A stretch of 64,000 bases of DNA from assembly GCF_910592395.1 (NCBI RefSeq), contig NC_088314.1, forward strand, positions 1 through 64,000, in the 5' to 3' direction. The translations under genes and the position numbers were made by a program. The stretch comes from Lineus longissimus (lineage: Eukaryota > Nemertea > Pilidiophora > Heteronemertea > Lineidae). The notes under the pieces are model-generated. The model ran no database searches, was not told the DNA's origin, and was given only the letters and a program-made list of their open reading frames with translations. Shown here piece by piece: positions 33,498 through 46,762 of the stretch (positions are counted from its first letter, which is position 1; each line of letters opens with the position of its first letter).

Positions 33498-36400
33498 ATG
33501 GCAGAGGACATATACACTGAGATGGGCAGTGAATTTCCTGGTGGCTATTTCGGAGATGAGGGAGGTGATATCGACCATCTTCTAAATGAGGGCGTTGATG
33601 AAATACCGATTTACACACGAATCTCATTGCCTGAGCTTTTGGATAAATGTATTCTGCCAACTTTACAACAAGCATCTGTCCATGTGGTACCCAGTGTTGT
33701 TCTGTGTTTGCTTTGTAAATTCATCAGTCACACCGTGGGAGAAGGTAAGTATAGTTAACTGTTATGCGTGTTGCATTGGATCAGATCAAGTGTTCTCCAC
33801 TCAATTTTTCTTTGGTCAGGTGGTAAGCTCAGATTTTGTTGAGGTTGAAGTTTTCTTCAAAACTAATGGTCTGGTGGTCAAACATTTTTTGATAGAAAAA
33901 CCATTCACAGCTTCAGAGAAAATAGTCTGGTGGTCTGTTTTAATGGTCTGGTGGTAACTGTGTTTTTGGTCTGGTGGCCCAAAAATGAAACTTCATCAAA
34001 ACCAAAGAAAGGCTGTCTCTTCTTCCTCTAAACCAAAGAAATAGTGTCATTTGTTCCTCAGAACTGAATAAACATATCATTTCTTCCTCAAAGCCAAAGA
34101 ATGTCTGTCCCTTCTTCCTCTAAACCAAGGAAACACTGTAATTTCTTCCTCCAAACCAAAGAAATCCTCTCCCTTCTCCCTCTACACTAAAGACTAAAGA
34201 CTTCTAAGATCTGTCACACATTGATTTTGATTTGGAAAGCCTTCCACTTAGGATCTTGAGCGAGCGTAATGAAATGGACTTGTCAACTAGGCCTTAATTA
34301 AGAATCACTATGAAGAGATATGAATCATTTCACATGTAGTTTTTTACCTGCAACATGATAATGATGGGATATTTTGAAAATTATTCACTGTTAGAAATAG
34401 TTGTGTGTCAACAAGATCGTTCATGTTTTAATTAGTCCTCAACCAGCCTGTAAAATTATCTTGCATTGCAGTGCATCAAGTCCCACCGTTTTCTTTTCAG
34501 GTTTTGAAGTGACTGGTCTCTCGTTCCTTCCACGCCAGTTAATCCATTTGAGCTCAGCTTTCATGGGTCTACTTCTGCTGCATCTATTTTTCCAAGAACA
34601 CATCGTCTTCGTCATCGCTCTTGCTTTCATTTCATATATCTTGCTGATCCTGGGCAAAGCTAAGTTACCAGGCTATTGTGGATTATCAACAGCTGTGGTG
34701 GTTGTCTCTTACTTAGTAATATGGTAAGGATCTCAGCTCAGCTGGATCTCCTCTCATTATGTGATCAGACTATTTCTGGTTTGAAACTTCTTTGTAAAAC
34801 CTGCGAGTTTTGACTTTTATGCTTGACAGTAGAACTCGTGGAATTCAATGCAAACCAACATCCACCAGCAGATTGCACCATTGGTTATATTGGATTTGTC
34901 CGGTTAAAATAAGACAGGTATTTGGTATATTGATTGTCAGTTTTGCTGAACTGTTTTACATGTAATTTCAGTGAAATATTTGTTGTGGATACAACTGAGT
35001 GGCACCGAATCCGTGGTGCCCAAATGGTGCTAGCTATGAAGGTGATATCGGTGGGCTTTGACATGGACAGTGGCTTACTACTCAAGGCGCCAGGAATCTC
35101 AGAGTTCATGGGTTATGCCTTCAATGTAGGAACAGTGATCTTTGGGCCCTGGATCAGTTTCCTTGACTACATGACAATACTTCAGCTCAGGGAGAGAAAA
35201 ATGGTAACTTATTGTAAAGGGATCTTAGATTCTAGATTTTTAATCTTTTGTCTTCGTGTTCCAGATGTTTCAGAACTTACTGTTGGCCTATTTAATTGTG
35301 TTGCTGTAAATTTCTACTTACTAAATTCCTGCAAATCGGATTGAATGGAAATATAGGTGGCTTAATAAGTGCTTGTGCACCATGTTTCAGATTAACCTTG
35401 GAGCACTCAACAGTATGAAACATTTATAAGCTTTGAACATTTCAATGGTATGTACTCACCATCTTGTCTTCATGTTTCAGACGTTTTACTGGGTGGCTAA
35501 AATGGTGGGCAGTTTCCTGTGGGCGATGTCGTGTGTGATCATCTCAACCTGCCTGGTGCACTGGGTCATCATCGAGGGATCCTGGAAGTAGGTACATGGA
35601 GACATCAAATCAAATGGGACATCTTACCAATGCAAGAACACTTGCCAAGTGTGTTACATTGAGCAGAAACCTATTTGCAATGGGACACTCCTTCAGCACA
35701 TAAGCGGGGTATCTTGTGTGTGTGTGTCTTGTTCAATGGTTAGAAGCAGCTAGATCATGCATTCATTCAGTGACTCTGTATTGCCACGTTTTCTCAAAAT
35801 TTCAAAACAAACAATTGAACACTAGTTCACCAGAGTTCATCTTCAAAACTGCCTGTATGATTGCCGGAGCTTCCTGGACTTGGCTTTAAGAAAAAGTAGT
35901 AAGCTATAAATGTGAGTACCCTAAACTAACTTGCGAACGAATACCCTTCCTTGGAATCACTATAAAATAGCCTACCGTTTGATATTTTCTTCATTCAATG
36001 ATTGTCTCTCATTGGCTGTGTGTAGAATCTTGGCCTCATGTTTGGTGTCATTTCTTGTTCCAGATGGTTCCTTGCCTACCGGGACGCACAGTCATTTCGC
36101 TTCAGCCATTACTTTGTCAGCTTCCTCTCTGAATTAACAATAACAAGTGCAGGCTTAGGAGCTTCCCGGGTGTCCAATGGTGAAGTGAAATGGTAAAAAA
36201 AATTTAATTTGGGTCACATTCGTTGATTGGAGTATTTGGCTTGTGCCTTTCACTTTCAGTGTGGCAGACAGTATTTAGAACTGCAGTTACACTGTCAGTG
36301 AGTTACAGTTCATTTTCAGTGTGGCAGACAGTATTTAGAATTGCAGTTACACTGTCAGTGAGTTACAGTTCACTTTCAGTGTGGCAGACAGTATTTAGAA

Positions 36401-39400
36401 TTGCAGTTACACTGTCAGTGAGTTACAGTTCACTTTCAGTGTGGCAGACAGTATTTAGAATTGCAGTTACACTGTCAGTGAGTTACAGTTCACTTTCAGT
36501 GTGGCAGACAGTATTTAGAACTGCAGTTACACTGTCAGTGAGTTACAGTTCACTTTCAGTGTGGCAGACAGTATTTAGAATTGCAGTTGCACTGTCAGTG
36601 AGTTACAGTTCACTTTCAGTGTGGCAGACAGTATTTAGAATTGCAGTTACACTGTCAGTGAGTTACAGTTCACTTTCAGTGTGGCAGACAGTATTTAGAA
36701 TTGCAGTTACACTGTCAGTGAGTTACAGTTCACTTTCAGTGTGGCAGACAGTATTTAGAATTGCAGTTACACTGTCAGTGAGTTACAGTTCACTTTCAGT
36801 GTGGCAGACAGTATTTAGAACTGCAGTTACACTGTCAGTGAGTTACAGTTCACTTTCAGTGTGGCAGACAGTATTTAGAACTGCAGTTACACTGTCAGTG
36901 AGTTACAGTTCACTTTCAGTGTGGCAGACAATATTTAGAACTGCAGTTACACTGTCAGTGAGTTACAGTTCACTTTCAGTGTGGCAGACAGTATTTAGAA
37001 TTGCAGTTACACTGTCAGTGAGTTACAGTTCACTTTCAGTGTGGCAGACAGTATTTAGAACTGCAGTTACACTGTCAGTGAGTTACAGTTCACTTTCAGT
37101 GTGGCAGACAGTATTTAGAATTGCAGTTGCACTGTCAGTGAGTTACAGTTCACTTTCAGTGTGGCAGACAATATTTAGAACTGCAGTTACACTGTCAGTG
37201 AGTTACAGTTCATTCTGGAGAAAATGTTACCAAGGAAATTGTCAGAGAGCCTAGTGAATTTAATTCATGTTTAAAATGGTTTTTGAAGGAGTAATGCCAC
37301 ATCTTATCATTGGAAATAATGTTGTGATTGCCATCTCTTTGTAGGGATATTTCTGTAGCTCGCCCGTTCCATATAGAAATGCCTCGATCATTGGTAGAAG
37401 TGGTGACCAACTGGAATCTTCCTATGCACTACTGGTTAAAAACATGTACGTTGGATAGTTTTCTCTCTGTTTGACATGGTGCCAGCTAGAGCCTTTAGAC
37501 CTGCCTCAGCGGTCATGGTGCCAATATGAGCCCACGTCTCCTGTTAGATGCAGTGCATTAGGGGAGACTTGGATATCATGACATGTATTCATTTTAATTC
37601 TCTTTCAAGGGCTCTTATGTCCTTGCTCTCAACTCAATGTTTTAGCTTTCTTCTGCACCTCTAACAGACATGTGATTCATGTTCTTGTCATGTTTCAGAC
37701 ATCTTTAAGACAACTAGGAGATTGGGGACATTTGTCGCTGTCATATTCACATATGCTGCTAGTGCATTATTACATGTAAGTCAACCAAGTTCATTCACAA
37801 CCAGTTAGAATTGATCCATTTGCATTTATAAACATGGGACTGAGCAAGCCTTTTGTCCCTTCTTGGCTCTTTGACAGGAAGACAGTAAGCTTGATCAAGT
37901 AGGTGATTTGCTTTGAACAATTCACTCATCAAGATCAATGTGAAGGGGAAATGTTGAGTAGCACAACATTCACTCATTCAGGTTTTCAGTTATGATGTTG
38001 GTGTTGGACATTGAGTTCTTATGGAATTGTTTGTTGTTATCTGTGACAGACATACGTCATATGTGTGAAGTTTCTCAACTCTGTCAAGTGCTGTTCCTCG
38101 CTGTAACAAGTCACCAACAATTTACTTCTTACATCATTTGGATCTTATATATGTTTGAGATTTATGATAAACTCAGTTGATTTGGAGTTTTGTCTAGTCC
38201 TGCTGCTATTGGACCTTTAAACAAAATCCAAATGAAATAAGAGCTTTTGAGAGGTCATGTATGTGACCAATTTGTTCAATGTATCCTGTTTGTGATTTCA
38301 GGGTCTCAACTTCCAACTGGCAGCTGTCTTATTTTCTTTAGGATTTTATTCTTATGTTGAATATGGTGAGTACTGTACTATCGCAGTCAACTAATGTTAT
38401 TGTTGGTCAGATGAAGATTGAAATGACTCCTAGGGGCAGGCATGGAGGTGTTCCCTGTACAAGGGGGAAATGATTGAGACCAGTTAATGATGTCATATAT
38501 CTCATAGTGCCAAGCATGGAGGTGTTCCTGTACAAGGAGAAATGAATGAGAGCGGTTAACGATGTCATATATCTCATAGTGCCAAGCATGGAGGTGTTCC
38601 CTGTACAAGGAGAAATGAATGAGAGCGGTAAATGTCATACATCTCATTTTCATTTCCCTCTGGACTGCCCCACACTAACGTGCCCGGCTCTTCACTTTAA
38701 GGTCATCTCTGCATCATGATGGAGGTTGACCTTGCATTTTGCTTCATACTCTAGTGATGTATCATGTTTTGTATTTTTGCAGTGTTAAGAAAGCGACTAT
38801 CTGAAATCTTCAGTGGCTGTATACTAGCAAAAAAGTGTAAACCGGAGTGTGGTCACAAACATAAAGCAGTAAGTTTTCCTGTTCACTGAAATTTTGTCTT
38901 CTCCGTGCTAGAAACTAGAAACATAAGATGCTTCTTATAAAAAAGCACTAGCCTATTTTGGTGGCATTGTGGTATTGTTTTCAAACATTGTGTTAATCGA
39001 AAGATCTTGCACGTGATCACCCGGCACCAACCTTGTTTCGATATGGTAATAGGTAGGTAGTGGAGCAGTCATTTTAAAGAGTGGTGGTATTGTTTCAGGG
39101 CAGTCTTTATGTGGCCCTCGCCAACCTAGCCTTTGGTCTCTTGGCTGTGTTCCACCTGGCCTACCTGGGGTTGATGTTTGACAGCAGTTCACAGCAAGAG
39201 AAGGTAAGTTCTCTTCAACTGAGATGAAACTTGGCCGAGATGATTGGTTTGATAATACAAATCGGACAATTGATAATCTGATGAGAATTTCACTTGGTCA
39301 GCTGATGGGTTAGAGCCCCCCAAATCTGGAGCAACATGTGTCACTCCAAGCCGACTTAACGCACCACACATTGACAACACTTTTAGAGATCATAGAGATT

Positions 39401-39727
39401 TCATGAGGCCCTAAGAGGAGTTCAGAAAAGCTTGTTTGTGAAACAGAAGAAGGTTCGAACTCAACAGTTTCCCAGGAAGTGGCCCATGGCAGTAGGATGT
39501 ATAGTTCTGGTGAAATGAAAATCTTAAGTTGCCTTCAGTGGCCACTTATAACCAAATAAAGGCTTAAAAACAAAAAATAATCAAGTTTTCAAGTTCTTTG
39601 CCCAATTCATTCACTCTTCCTATTTCAGGGTTATACAATGGAACACACCTTATCCAAATGGGCCAACTTGGGCTACACAAGTCATTGGGTGGCCGTGGCA
39701 TGCTACATGTTCTACCTGCTCATATGA
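33498..39727 (+). CDS. Porcupine (PORCN), protein-serine O-palmitoleoyltransferase, 489 aa
   Basis: Exons: 33498-33744, 34501-34723, 34972-35203, 35481-35587, 36064-36192, 37345-37445, 37699-37775, 38302-38365, 38783-38868, 39099-39203, 39629-39727. All junctions are GT-AG and in phase (490 codons with stop). The sequence follows vertebrate porcupine along its length, e.g. VVDTTEWHRIRGAQMVLAMK, GTVIFGPWISF, NWNLPMHYWLK, SALLHG and TSHWV near the C-terminus. It is an MBOAT-family, multi-pass ER membrane enzyme that acylates a serine of Wnt proteins. His372 (last codon of exon 7, in LLHG) is the expected catalytic histidine and Asn337 of WNLP is the conserved MBOAT polar residue. The start was chosen as the first ATG of the exon, giving an acidic N-terminus before the first membrane segment. 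Human PORCN is about 460 residues. Confidence 0.95.
34000..34200. repeat. Degenerate ~40-50 bp repeats in PORCN intron 1
   Basis: Four or five diverged copies of 'tctcttcttcctctaaacca' followed by 'aagaaa' alternate here. They are too degraded for exact unit boundaries. Confidence 0.55.
36249..37211 (+). repeat. 60-bp minisatellite in PORCN intron 5, 16 units
   Basis: Sixteen nearly identical 60-bp units contain cactttcagtgtggcagaca and agttacactgtcagtgagtt. The array starts about 55 bp after the donor of exon 5. Sixty is a multiple of 3, so a 343-codon frame is open across it; it has no protein features and is spliced out in the PORCN model. Each unit carries polypyrimidine-AG-like steps (ttcactttcag, gaattgcag) on the sense strand. 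Confidence 0.95.
38420..38645. repeat. ~72-bp repeats in PORCN intron 8, 3 units
   Basis: Three copies of 'gccaagcatggaggtgttcc' with 'gtacaagg.gaaatga.tgag' and 'atgtcatatatctcatagt' lie 55 bp after the donor of exon 8. Confidence 0.8.
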
Positions 39728-42700
39728 AGGATCACAGGAGACTTGGAGGAATCTTATGCTATGGGCGACAAAGGAGAAAGTGTACTTTACTCTACTCAGC
39801 TCCAACAAAGGAAGTCTTTTCTGCCCTGTCTTTTCTAATTTCTAGCCGAAACATTCAATTTGTTCTTCCATGAGTGTGGGGCTATTCATAAGGACACATG
39901 CATAATCTGATGGACAATTGTTGTGGTATTGGCGTTGATATATGAAATGGATCACATGGTCTACTTTGTCACGCATGGTGTGTAATGTGGACAACCACTA
40001 TCTGGCCAACGAGATCAGTAAAATGATTTCAGATGGTCTTCTCCAATCTCAAAATGATTGATTGTAAACAATAGAAAGATACTTCCTAGGCAAAGTGGGC
40101 AGTCGTGTGCCATCAACTCTCTGAACGTGCTTTCTTGAATGGTGGTTTGTACCAGTGTGTACATTGCAAATGGGTGCTGCTTGTTTGTTGATTCCTTGTG
40201 TTTTAACGTGAATTCTCAAACGAATGAGGGCCCCCACTGTAAAATCTGTCCAAACGAGTGTGTTAAAAGCGAGCCTTTCCGACTTATGTTGTCTTTCTAG
40301 TCCTAATGAAATAAGCATTTGGATTGTCTGTGTGGTGTTCAGCAAGAAAGGTTTGTTGTGCTCTTGGGCCTTTCAAAATCAAAACCAGTTTTTTTCAAGG
40401 CGGGATGAATGTATAAGCGTGCCACTACAATTATACGCCAAGTGGGTTTATTGGCCTAGTGAATCCGACTTCGGTGAGAGGTTTAGTCCCCACAAGCTAC
40501 TCTTGTTTCTCTCTTGGTGGGGTCTTTGGCCTGCCCTGGCACAGACACCAGATAAAAGGAACCTCGATTTTAAGTCTCATTCGAAGGACTGTAAAGAGCC
40601 AGGAATTTTAGTTCCTTGAGAGCCACGCCGGTTCATCCAGAAATACAATCCTGCGATCGAACCCGGGCCCTTTTGTGTTGAGCCAGCAGTGTTAACCACT
40701 AGGCTATGAAGCTCCCTAGTATGCTAGTAAATGGTGAGTTTGTGTCTTGCTATTCTAACAGCTCTAAAGTCTTGTCTCAACCTTTCATCGGAATCCATTC
40801 TATCAGCTCTGATGTCTCATATTATACTTCAACTTTAACAATACACTTTAGACATATTTCATGTTTTGTTTATTCTCCTGCAAACAATCTTGTGTGTTTC
40901 TTGTCTTAACCCTTTGCAGTAATTTCAGTTTTTAATATAATGTTCAATGAATTAACACTCGTACATATTTCACACGAAAAATGGAGGACAATTTGGACAG
41001 GAGCTGTCCTCCTTCTAAATGGTAATGATGTTAAAGTGAAAGCTGACAGTTCTAGCTCCTAGCTCATCAGCTGATTCAATACTTATCGCAAGATGTGAAG
41101 TGGTGGTCTTATTACCAATTATGCAGTTCATTTTGAGAGAAATCAAAACATATACCCTATGTATTTTGGGGGTATTTTTTATTTGTATAGAACTTGGTAC
41201 TTGTATGTTGGAGCAAACATTTACACAGAGTTGTGGGCACACATGAACCATGGAGGTATCAATACCTCCATGCATGAACCGACTGATACTGTCCAACAGT
41301 CTGCCTCCAGCAGGAACCACGACTCAATATCTGTGCTGGAGAGATTCGCTATTGTTTGTAACCATGGTAACAGTTGTTTTATGTTAACCAATTGTAGTGT
41401 TGAGTTCTCAAGACTAAAATGTATTAAAAAAGTCAAAAAATTATATAAGTGCTTTTACCAAATTTTATATGAAATAAAATAACTTACAGAATAACTAACT
41501 GTGTTATTTATTTTTCAATATTTTGAGGCAAAATTTCAAAATTTGGCTTATTAATCAGTGCTTGGCGATTTCAGCCTTTTGAAGAAGATTGCCAAAATGT
41601 AAGTTTTCTGGATAAATCCGAGCCCGCAATCAATCTTAGCAGTGTAGATTCTAGTCTTTGTGTGGCTTGGCGCATTTTGAAAAAGTATGTCTACAGAACA
41701 GGAAGTCAATATTAGGCCTATGTGATATTTTGTTGAAGACGATTGGCAAGCCCAACCACGACGGACGGTATTGTACGACGACGGTATCGTATAAAGCTCC
41801 CTAGAGGCGAGCTATAAACCAGGCGTCGCATTTCATCAAACCCAATGTGCAGGACCTGTTACAAACGACTACCTGCTCATATGTACAGTACAACAGCCTA
41901 GTCAGTTGTGCATTTTGGTAAAACTTGTGCATATTGAACTTGACTGAACTAGCTGTCAAGACATTATGATATCACCAACAGACTTTGATTTGGAAGTGGC
42001 ACTGGGAAGACATGTCTGTTGTTTGTGAGGAGCTGGTTTTTGCAAGTCAAACAAATGAAAGTTTTACTACCATACGATGATGTTCAAAGCAAAAGCCCAT
42101 AGTCTATACCCATTCATTTAAACAAACATGATGTACGTAGAGGAATATGGCAAACAGTTCCAAGTACACAAAAATGAAAGAAGCTTGTGAAGACAGTGTA
42201 ATGTGTTCAACCAATAATCTTTACTTCATCAATGTTTTGTCCGCCACCTTTGGGCTCAGACCGGAACTACATTGGTACATGAGTAGATACATGGACACAA
42301 AAATAATCGCCTCAACATTTCGTACACATTGGCTGAGAAAAATAAACTGCACAGAACGGAAAATGTCCGAAGTCAATGCACACGAATATGTACAGCAAAA
42401 TCATTTCGTCACAATGGTCACTGAAATGAGAAAATCCTGATTGTGAGGAATCATGGGATCATGAGCAATAAAACCCAACTTCAAAGAAATCCAATCTGTA
42501 GTTTGTGCTCCAGAGCCCCAAACGATGCAGACAAAACATCATATCATAAGCTGGAGAAATCTGACATTCAGTGTACTTCACAGTTTTCTACAATAACTGA
42601 AAAGGACTACGATTGTTTACAATATTGACTGGTAAGACAATTGCACATTGACCAGCAGTATCATGAATCATTCCGAATTAGACTGTCAACATTCTACACC

Positions 42701-43824
42701 AAGGAAAACATACTGAAGAATGCTCTCACAGGAAAGAGAATATCTTCATAACTCAATTCATCAAATGTGATGAATGAGAACATAAAATGTGTGAAACTAG
42801 AAAGAAGTACAATGTATCTCTGAGAAGTAACAGAAGAATGGTGATGAACAAATTCGAAGGAAGCACTGAGCAAATCTGTACAAAGTTCACCCATAAAATT
42901 ATTTGAACCAGAGGAAAAGTAGAGTCACTTGTCACACTTGCCATGGTTTAGACATCTATATCAGTAAGACAGTGGATCCGTGGACTTTGTTCATAAAACA
43001 CAATGTAACAGACGGTTAAATAATCTCAAGTTAACTTGAAATGGCAGAATTCATAAGAGTAGAAATCATGTTAAAATCAAATAAATCTATAAAGAATGCC
43101 GACAATCTCCAACATAACTGAAACACAAATCAGCACCTCAACCAAAAGCAAACAAGGCCTTGGTTATTTCATTGTAAAATGCAATAAAGAATTTGACACA
43201 AAAATATGATCCCCATAGTAAACCTTACAGACAGTGTATAGGGAAGAAGACATTTCTGAAACAAAGCAGCTCTCAGCAACAACTAAAGACATATACATGA
43301 ATCCCTTGAAAATATTTAATACTCTGTTGATCTGACGAGTATATGTAAGAGCTGCATTAATATGAATCCAGTAACTAATTTGGCATTAGATAAACAATGT
43401 TCTATTCCTATATAACATACAAAACAGATTCCAGGTTATTAAAGTTAAAAAGAGTAAGTACATCTGCAGCTCTGGCTTGCTCTAATCACAGTGGGCATCT
43501 TGAACCACCAAGAAACTTCTGAGCCGATACCAGCTCACATGATGGCTACAATGGGATCATTTATCTTTGACTGACCATTCCAAAGAAAAAACACACTGGT
43601 CCACGGAGGCCGCCATTTACACAGTGTGACGTCAAAATTGTGTTTATTATGTCATTCAACCTCGGTTGTGGCATGTATTTTGAACAATTTTTAATGCTAT
43701 CTTCTGAGACTATAAGCTATTCTCCTATCAGAGCTTTCACAAATGCAGCAACTCTCACTTAAGATTAAAGAAAACTTAAACCTGGATACAAAGTTGGTAT
43801 TGTTTACATGTAAGACAAGACCTC
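39728..43824. other. Convergent intergenic region between PORCN and KLHDC8-like
   Basis: Contains the PORCN 3' UTR (a possible poly(A) signal AATAAA only at 41473-41478), SINE copy 2 and otherwise unique A/T-rich DNA. On the KLHDC8 side a minus-strand poly(A) signal (tttatt, 43643-43648) lies 180 bp past its stop. Open frames in this stretch are short and match nothing I know. Confidence 0.5.
40547..40717 (-). mobile_element. tRNA-derived SINE, copy 2
   Basis: Same family and length as 20610-20779. It has the A-box-like TAGCCTAGTGGTTAACACTG and B-box-like GGGTTCGATCG on the minus strand and the same body (gtctcattcgaaggactgta on the plus strand). The copies differ by scattered substitutions and small indels. 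It lies 0.8 kb beyond the PORCN stop, antisense to PORCN. Confidence 0.85.
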
Positions 43825-46745
43825 CTAACAGCTGCCTAATGCCTCTAAGGTTCCACTTGGTCCTTTCACAGACAGTCCTCCAACAATGTATAACTTCTTA
43901 TTGTACATCAAATAAGCACATGAACAATGTGTGTTAGGGATGTCCTCTAATGATGACCAGCAGCCATTCGTCACATCAAAACCTTCGACCTTCTTCTGTG
44001 GTACTCCTTGGTTACCTGAAAGATGCAGGAGAAGAAATTAGAAGTTTTGAACTGCATCCTACCTGTCTAAAAGACTGATGAGAGTGGTCACAAGGACATT
44101 ATTATCCTTCCCCCTTCATCCTACCTGTCTAAAAGACTGATGAGAGTGGTCACAAGGACATTATTATCCTTCCCCCTTCATCCTACCTGTCTAAAAGACT
44201 GATGAGAGTGGTCACAAGGACATTATCATCCTTCTCCCTTCATCCTACCTGTCTAAAAGACAGATGAGAGTGGTCACAAGGACATTACCATCCTTCTCCC
44301 TTCATCCTACCTGTCTAAAAGACTGATGAGAGTGGTCACAAGGACATTATCATCCTTCTCCCTTCATCCTGCCTGTCTAAAAGACAGATGAGAGTGGTCA
44401 CAAGGACATTATCATCCTTCTCCCTTCATCCTACCTGTCTAAAAGACTGATGAGAGTGGTCACAAGGACATTATCATCCTTCTCCCTTCATCCTGCCTGT
44501 CTAAAAGACTGATGAGAGTGGTCACAAGGACATTATCATCCTTCTCCCTTGTCTTTTAATGACAATAACATAAGACAAAAGGCACTCACAGATTAAAACT
44601 GAACTTGAACACATGGCCGAGACACCAGACTTGTACAAAGCAGTCTTCAGCAAAGGTTTCAGTTTGTTCTTCCAAGTTCATACGAGTCGTGCGTCTCAAT
44701 TGCTTTTCGACAGTGAGAATGAAGCTTCGCTAAAGAGACTTGAGCTAAGACATCATATATTCAGACTTCTTTAGATTGAGGGAACGAGATGGAGATTTTT
44801 ACACATTTACCTAGTCCTCCTGCCACAATCATTTTCCCATTGATCACTCCAATGGCACCATCACCACGAGCGGTTGGCATATTAGGCGACACTGTCCATT
44901 CCTCTGCAAGAAAAGAAAAAGTTTTTCAATAATTTGTTCTGTGTTGAACATGTTTTTATCACGTTTACCGTTTGCAAATTGTCACAGCCAATGACAATGT
45001 TCACCCAGAAAAGAAGGCCAAGTTCATTGAACTACAAAGAAAGTCCTTCTATGACACCAGAGTTCCAACAACAACACAGTGACACACTGCACTTTATATA
45101 TCTAGCAACTGACCTTTTTCAATGTCAAAAACTTCACAAGCTCCTGAGAATCCCTCTTCCTTACTGATCAGACCTCCGATACTGAAGATATGTGTATCTG
45201 TTGCTGTGTACATAGGAAAAACTCGCTTTGATGGGATATCGGGTAAAGTCCTCCACTCATTGGTTTCAAAATCATAAACTTCCACTGCTGTTACTGGATC
45301 CCGACCAAATCGACCACCTGAAATCAGAGAACAGAATCTGTGGAGGATGTCACTCAATGTCAACAGTATGATTATATACAGTTGCATTAACAAAGAGCCC
45401 GATCACTGACTGCCATATTTCATGCTTGATTATACGAAAAGTAGGATGGGACTGCACAAGTTTGGAAGGCTCCGGCCCAAAGGAGAGCTGAAGAGAAGTA
45501 AAAATACCCGAGACCAACTGTATCATCTTTCAATAGGAACCTGCTGAGGTCGCTCACCTAAGACGTACAACTTTTCCTTGACAATGAAGCACCCTGTAGC
45601 ATATCTGGCACGGTTCATTGGCTTCTTACTGATCCAAACTTCCTTTTCTGGATCAAACACCATGAAGCCATCAGAACAATCAGTGTTTGTCTTCATGCCA
45701 CCAACAGCAAGGATTTGACCATCTGAAACACAAAAATGAGCAGTCAATCTTCAATTCATCATTTGTAGGGAGAATTGTCACCAATCTTCTACAGATACGG
45801 CAACATGGGCATCAAGTACAAGTATGACTTGCTAAGTCATCAAGACCATAAGCCTATCAAGCATTGTGGCTATGCCCCGAGGGCAGCAAGTACAAGTATG
45901 ACTTGCTAAGTCATCAAGACCATAAGTCTATCGAGCATCGTGGCTATGCCCCGAGGGCAGCAAGTACAAGTATGACTTGCTAAGTCATCAAGACCATAAG
46001 TCTATCGAGCATCGTGGCTATGCCCCGAGGGCAGCAAGTACAAGTATGACTTGCTAAGTCATCAAGACCATAAGTCTATCGAGCATCGTGGCTATGCCCC
46101 GAGGGCAGCAAGTACAAGTTTGACTTGCTAAGTCATCAAGACCATAAGTCTATCGAGCATTGTGGCTATGCCCCGAGGGCAGCAAGTACAAGTTTGACTT
46201 GCTAAGTCATCAAGACCATAAGTCTATTGAGCATTGTGGCTATGCCCCGACCTTGGTTTGCCGAATGGTTGGTCTATCATTATCATCCGAGGAAATTAGT
46301 TGAGCACCCGATATCTGTAACACGTATGTGTCCTCCCCTCCCCCACAACCACAACTTGTACTTTCTCACCTCTGACCACGGTGGACACTCCGATCAAACC
46401 AGTTGATAAATCAGGGAGTGACCTCCAGGTTTTTGTCTCCGTATTGAACAGATCCACATTTGGCAATGGCTGTTGCTTCGTGCCGACACCGCCAACGGCA
46501 TAAATATTTTTCTCAATGACTGCCATTGCTGAGCCAGCTCTTGGGACTGGACACTTAGCAAGACATTGCCACCGGTTGTTTTTAGTGTTGTACATTTCGA
46601 ATAGATCCATGGGGATGCCGGTATGGTCACATCCACCCAGAATGTAGATCTTGCCGTCCACTGTTACTGCAGTTGAGAATACTCTTTTTGACGGCATCTC
46701 ACGCAACTTCTCCCATTTATAGCTTCTGTCTGTTCCTTCAGCCAT
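43825..46745 (-). CDS. KLHDC8-like kelch-repeat protein, 342 aa, 5 exons
   Basis: Coding exons (minus): 46745-46370 (exon extends 5' to 46762), 45722-45558, 45317-45114, 44903-44811, 44015-43825. All donors end in phase 1, giving 343 codons. Seven Gly-Gly blades are visible (YILGGCDH, YAVGGVGT, LAVGGMKT, YVLGG, FSIGGLIS, IVAGGLGN, YIVGGLSV), a complete seven-bladed beta-propeller without BTB or BACK domains. This is the domain layout of KLHDC8A/B, and size (about 350 aa) and blade sequences fit that family. KLHDC8B is linked to cytokinesis in vertebrates; the function here is inferred. The ATG at 46745 (atcATGG) was preferred over 46751 for its better context. A 5' UTR intron is implied by the acceptor tattcttcag at 46763. 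Confidence 0.9.
44058..44550. repeat. 62-bp minisatellite in KLHDC8 intron 4, 8 units
   Basis: Units contain cctacctgtctaaaagactg and atgagagtggtcacaaggac. Differences are single bases (cctacc/cctgcc, actg/acag, ttattatcc/ttatcatcc). On the sense strand each unit holds AGACAG|GTAGG, a donor-like step. It ends about 40 bp from the acceptor of the last exon. Confidence 0.95.
45812..46250. repeat. 74-bp minisatellite in KLHDC8 intron 1, about 6 units
   Basis: Units contain agcaagtacaagtatgactt, gctaagtcatcaagaccata and cgtggctatgccccgagggc. Copies differ at a few positions; first and last units are partial. Confidence 0.93.
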
Positions 46746-46762
46746 GATCATGTGTAAATATC

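Noticed and set aside
36223-37254. A 343-codon open frame on the plus strand with a 20-residue repeat
   Set aside because: It is produced by a 60-bp minisatellite inside PORCN intron 5. PORCN splices cleanly over it and the peptide has no start context or domain.
39290-39370. tRNA gene or tRNA-like SINE (gggttagagcccccc)
   Set aside because: Only a B-box-like stretch is visible. I could not find an A box at the right spacing or an acceptor stem. A similar weak match at 62640-62690 suggests an old repeat at most.
43825-46745. KLHL-type (BTB-BACK-kelch) adaptor
   Set aside because: The first coding exon begins directly with a kelch blade and seven blades complete the propeller. No BTB or BACK sequence is seen upstream.
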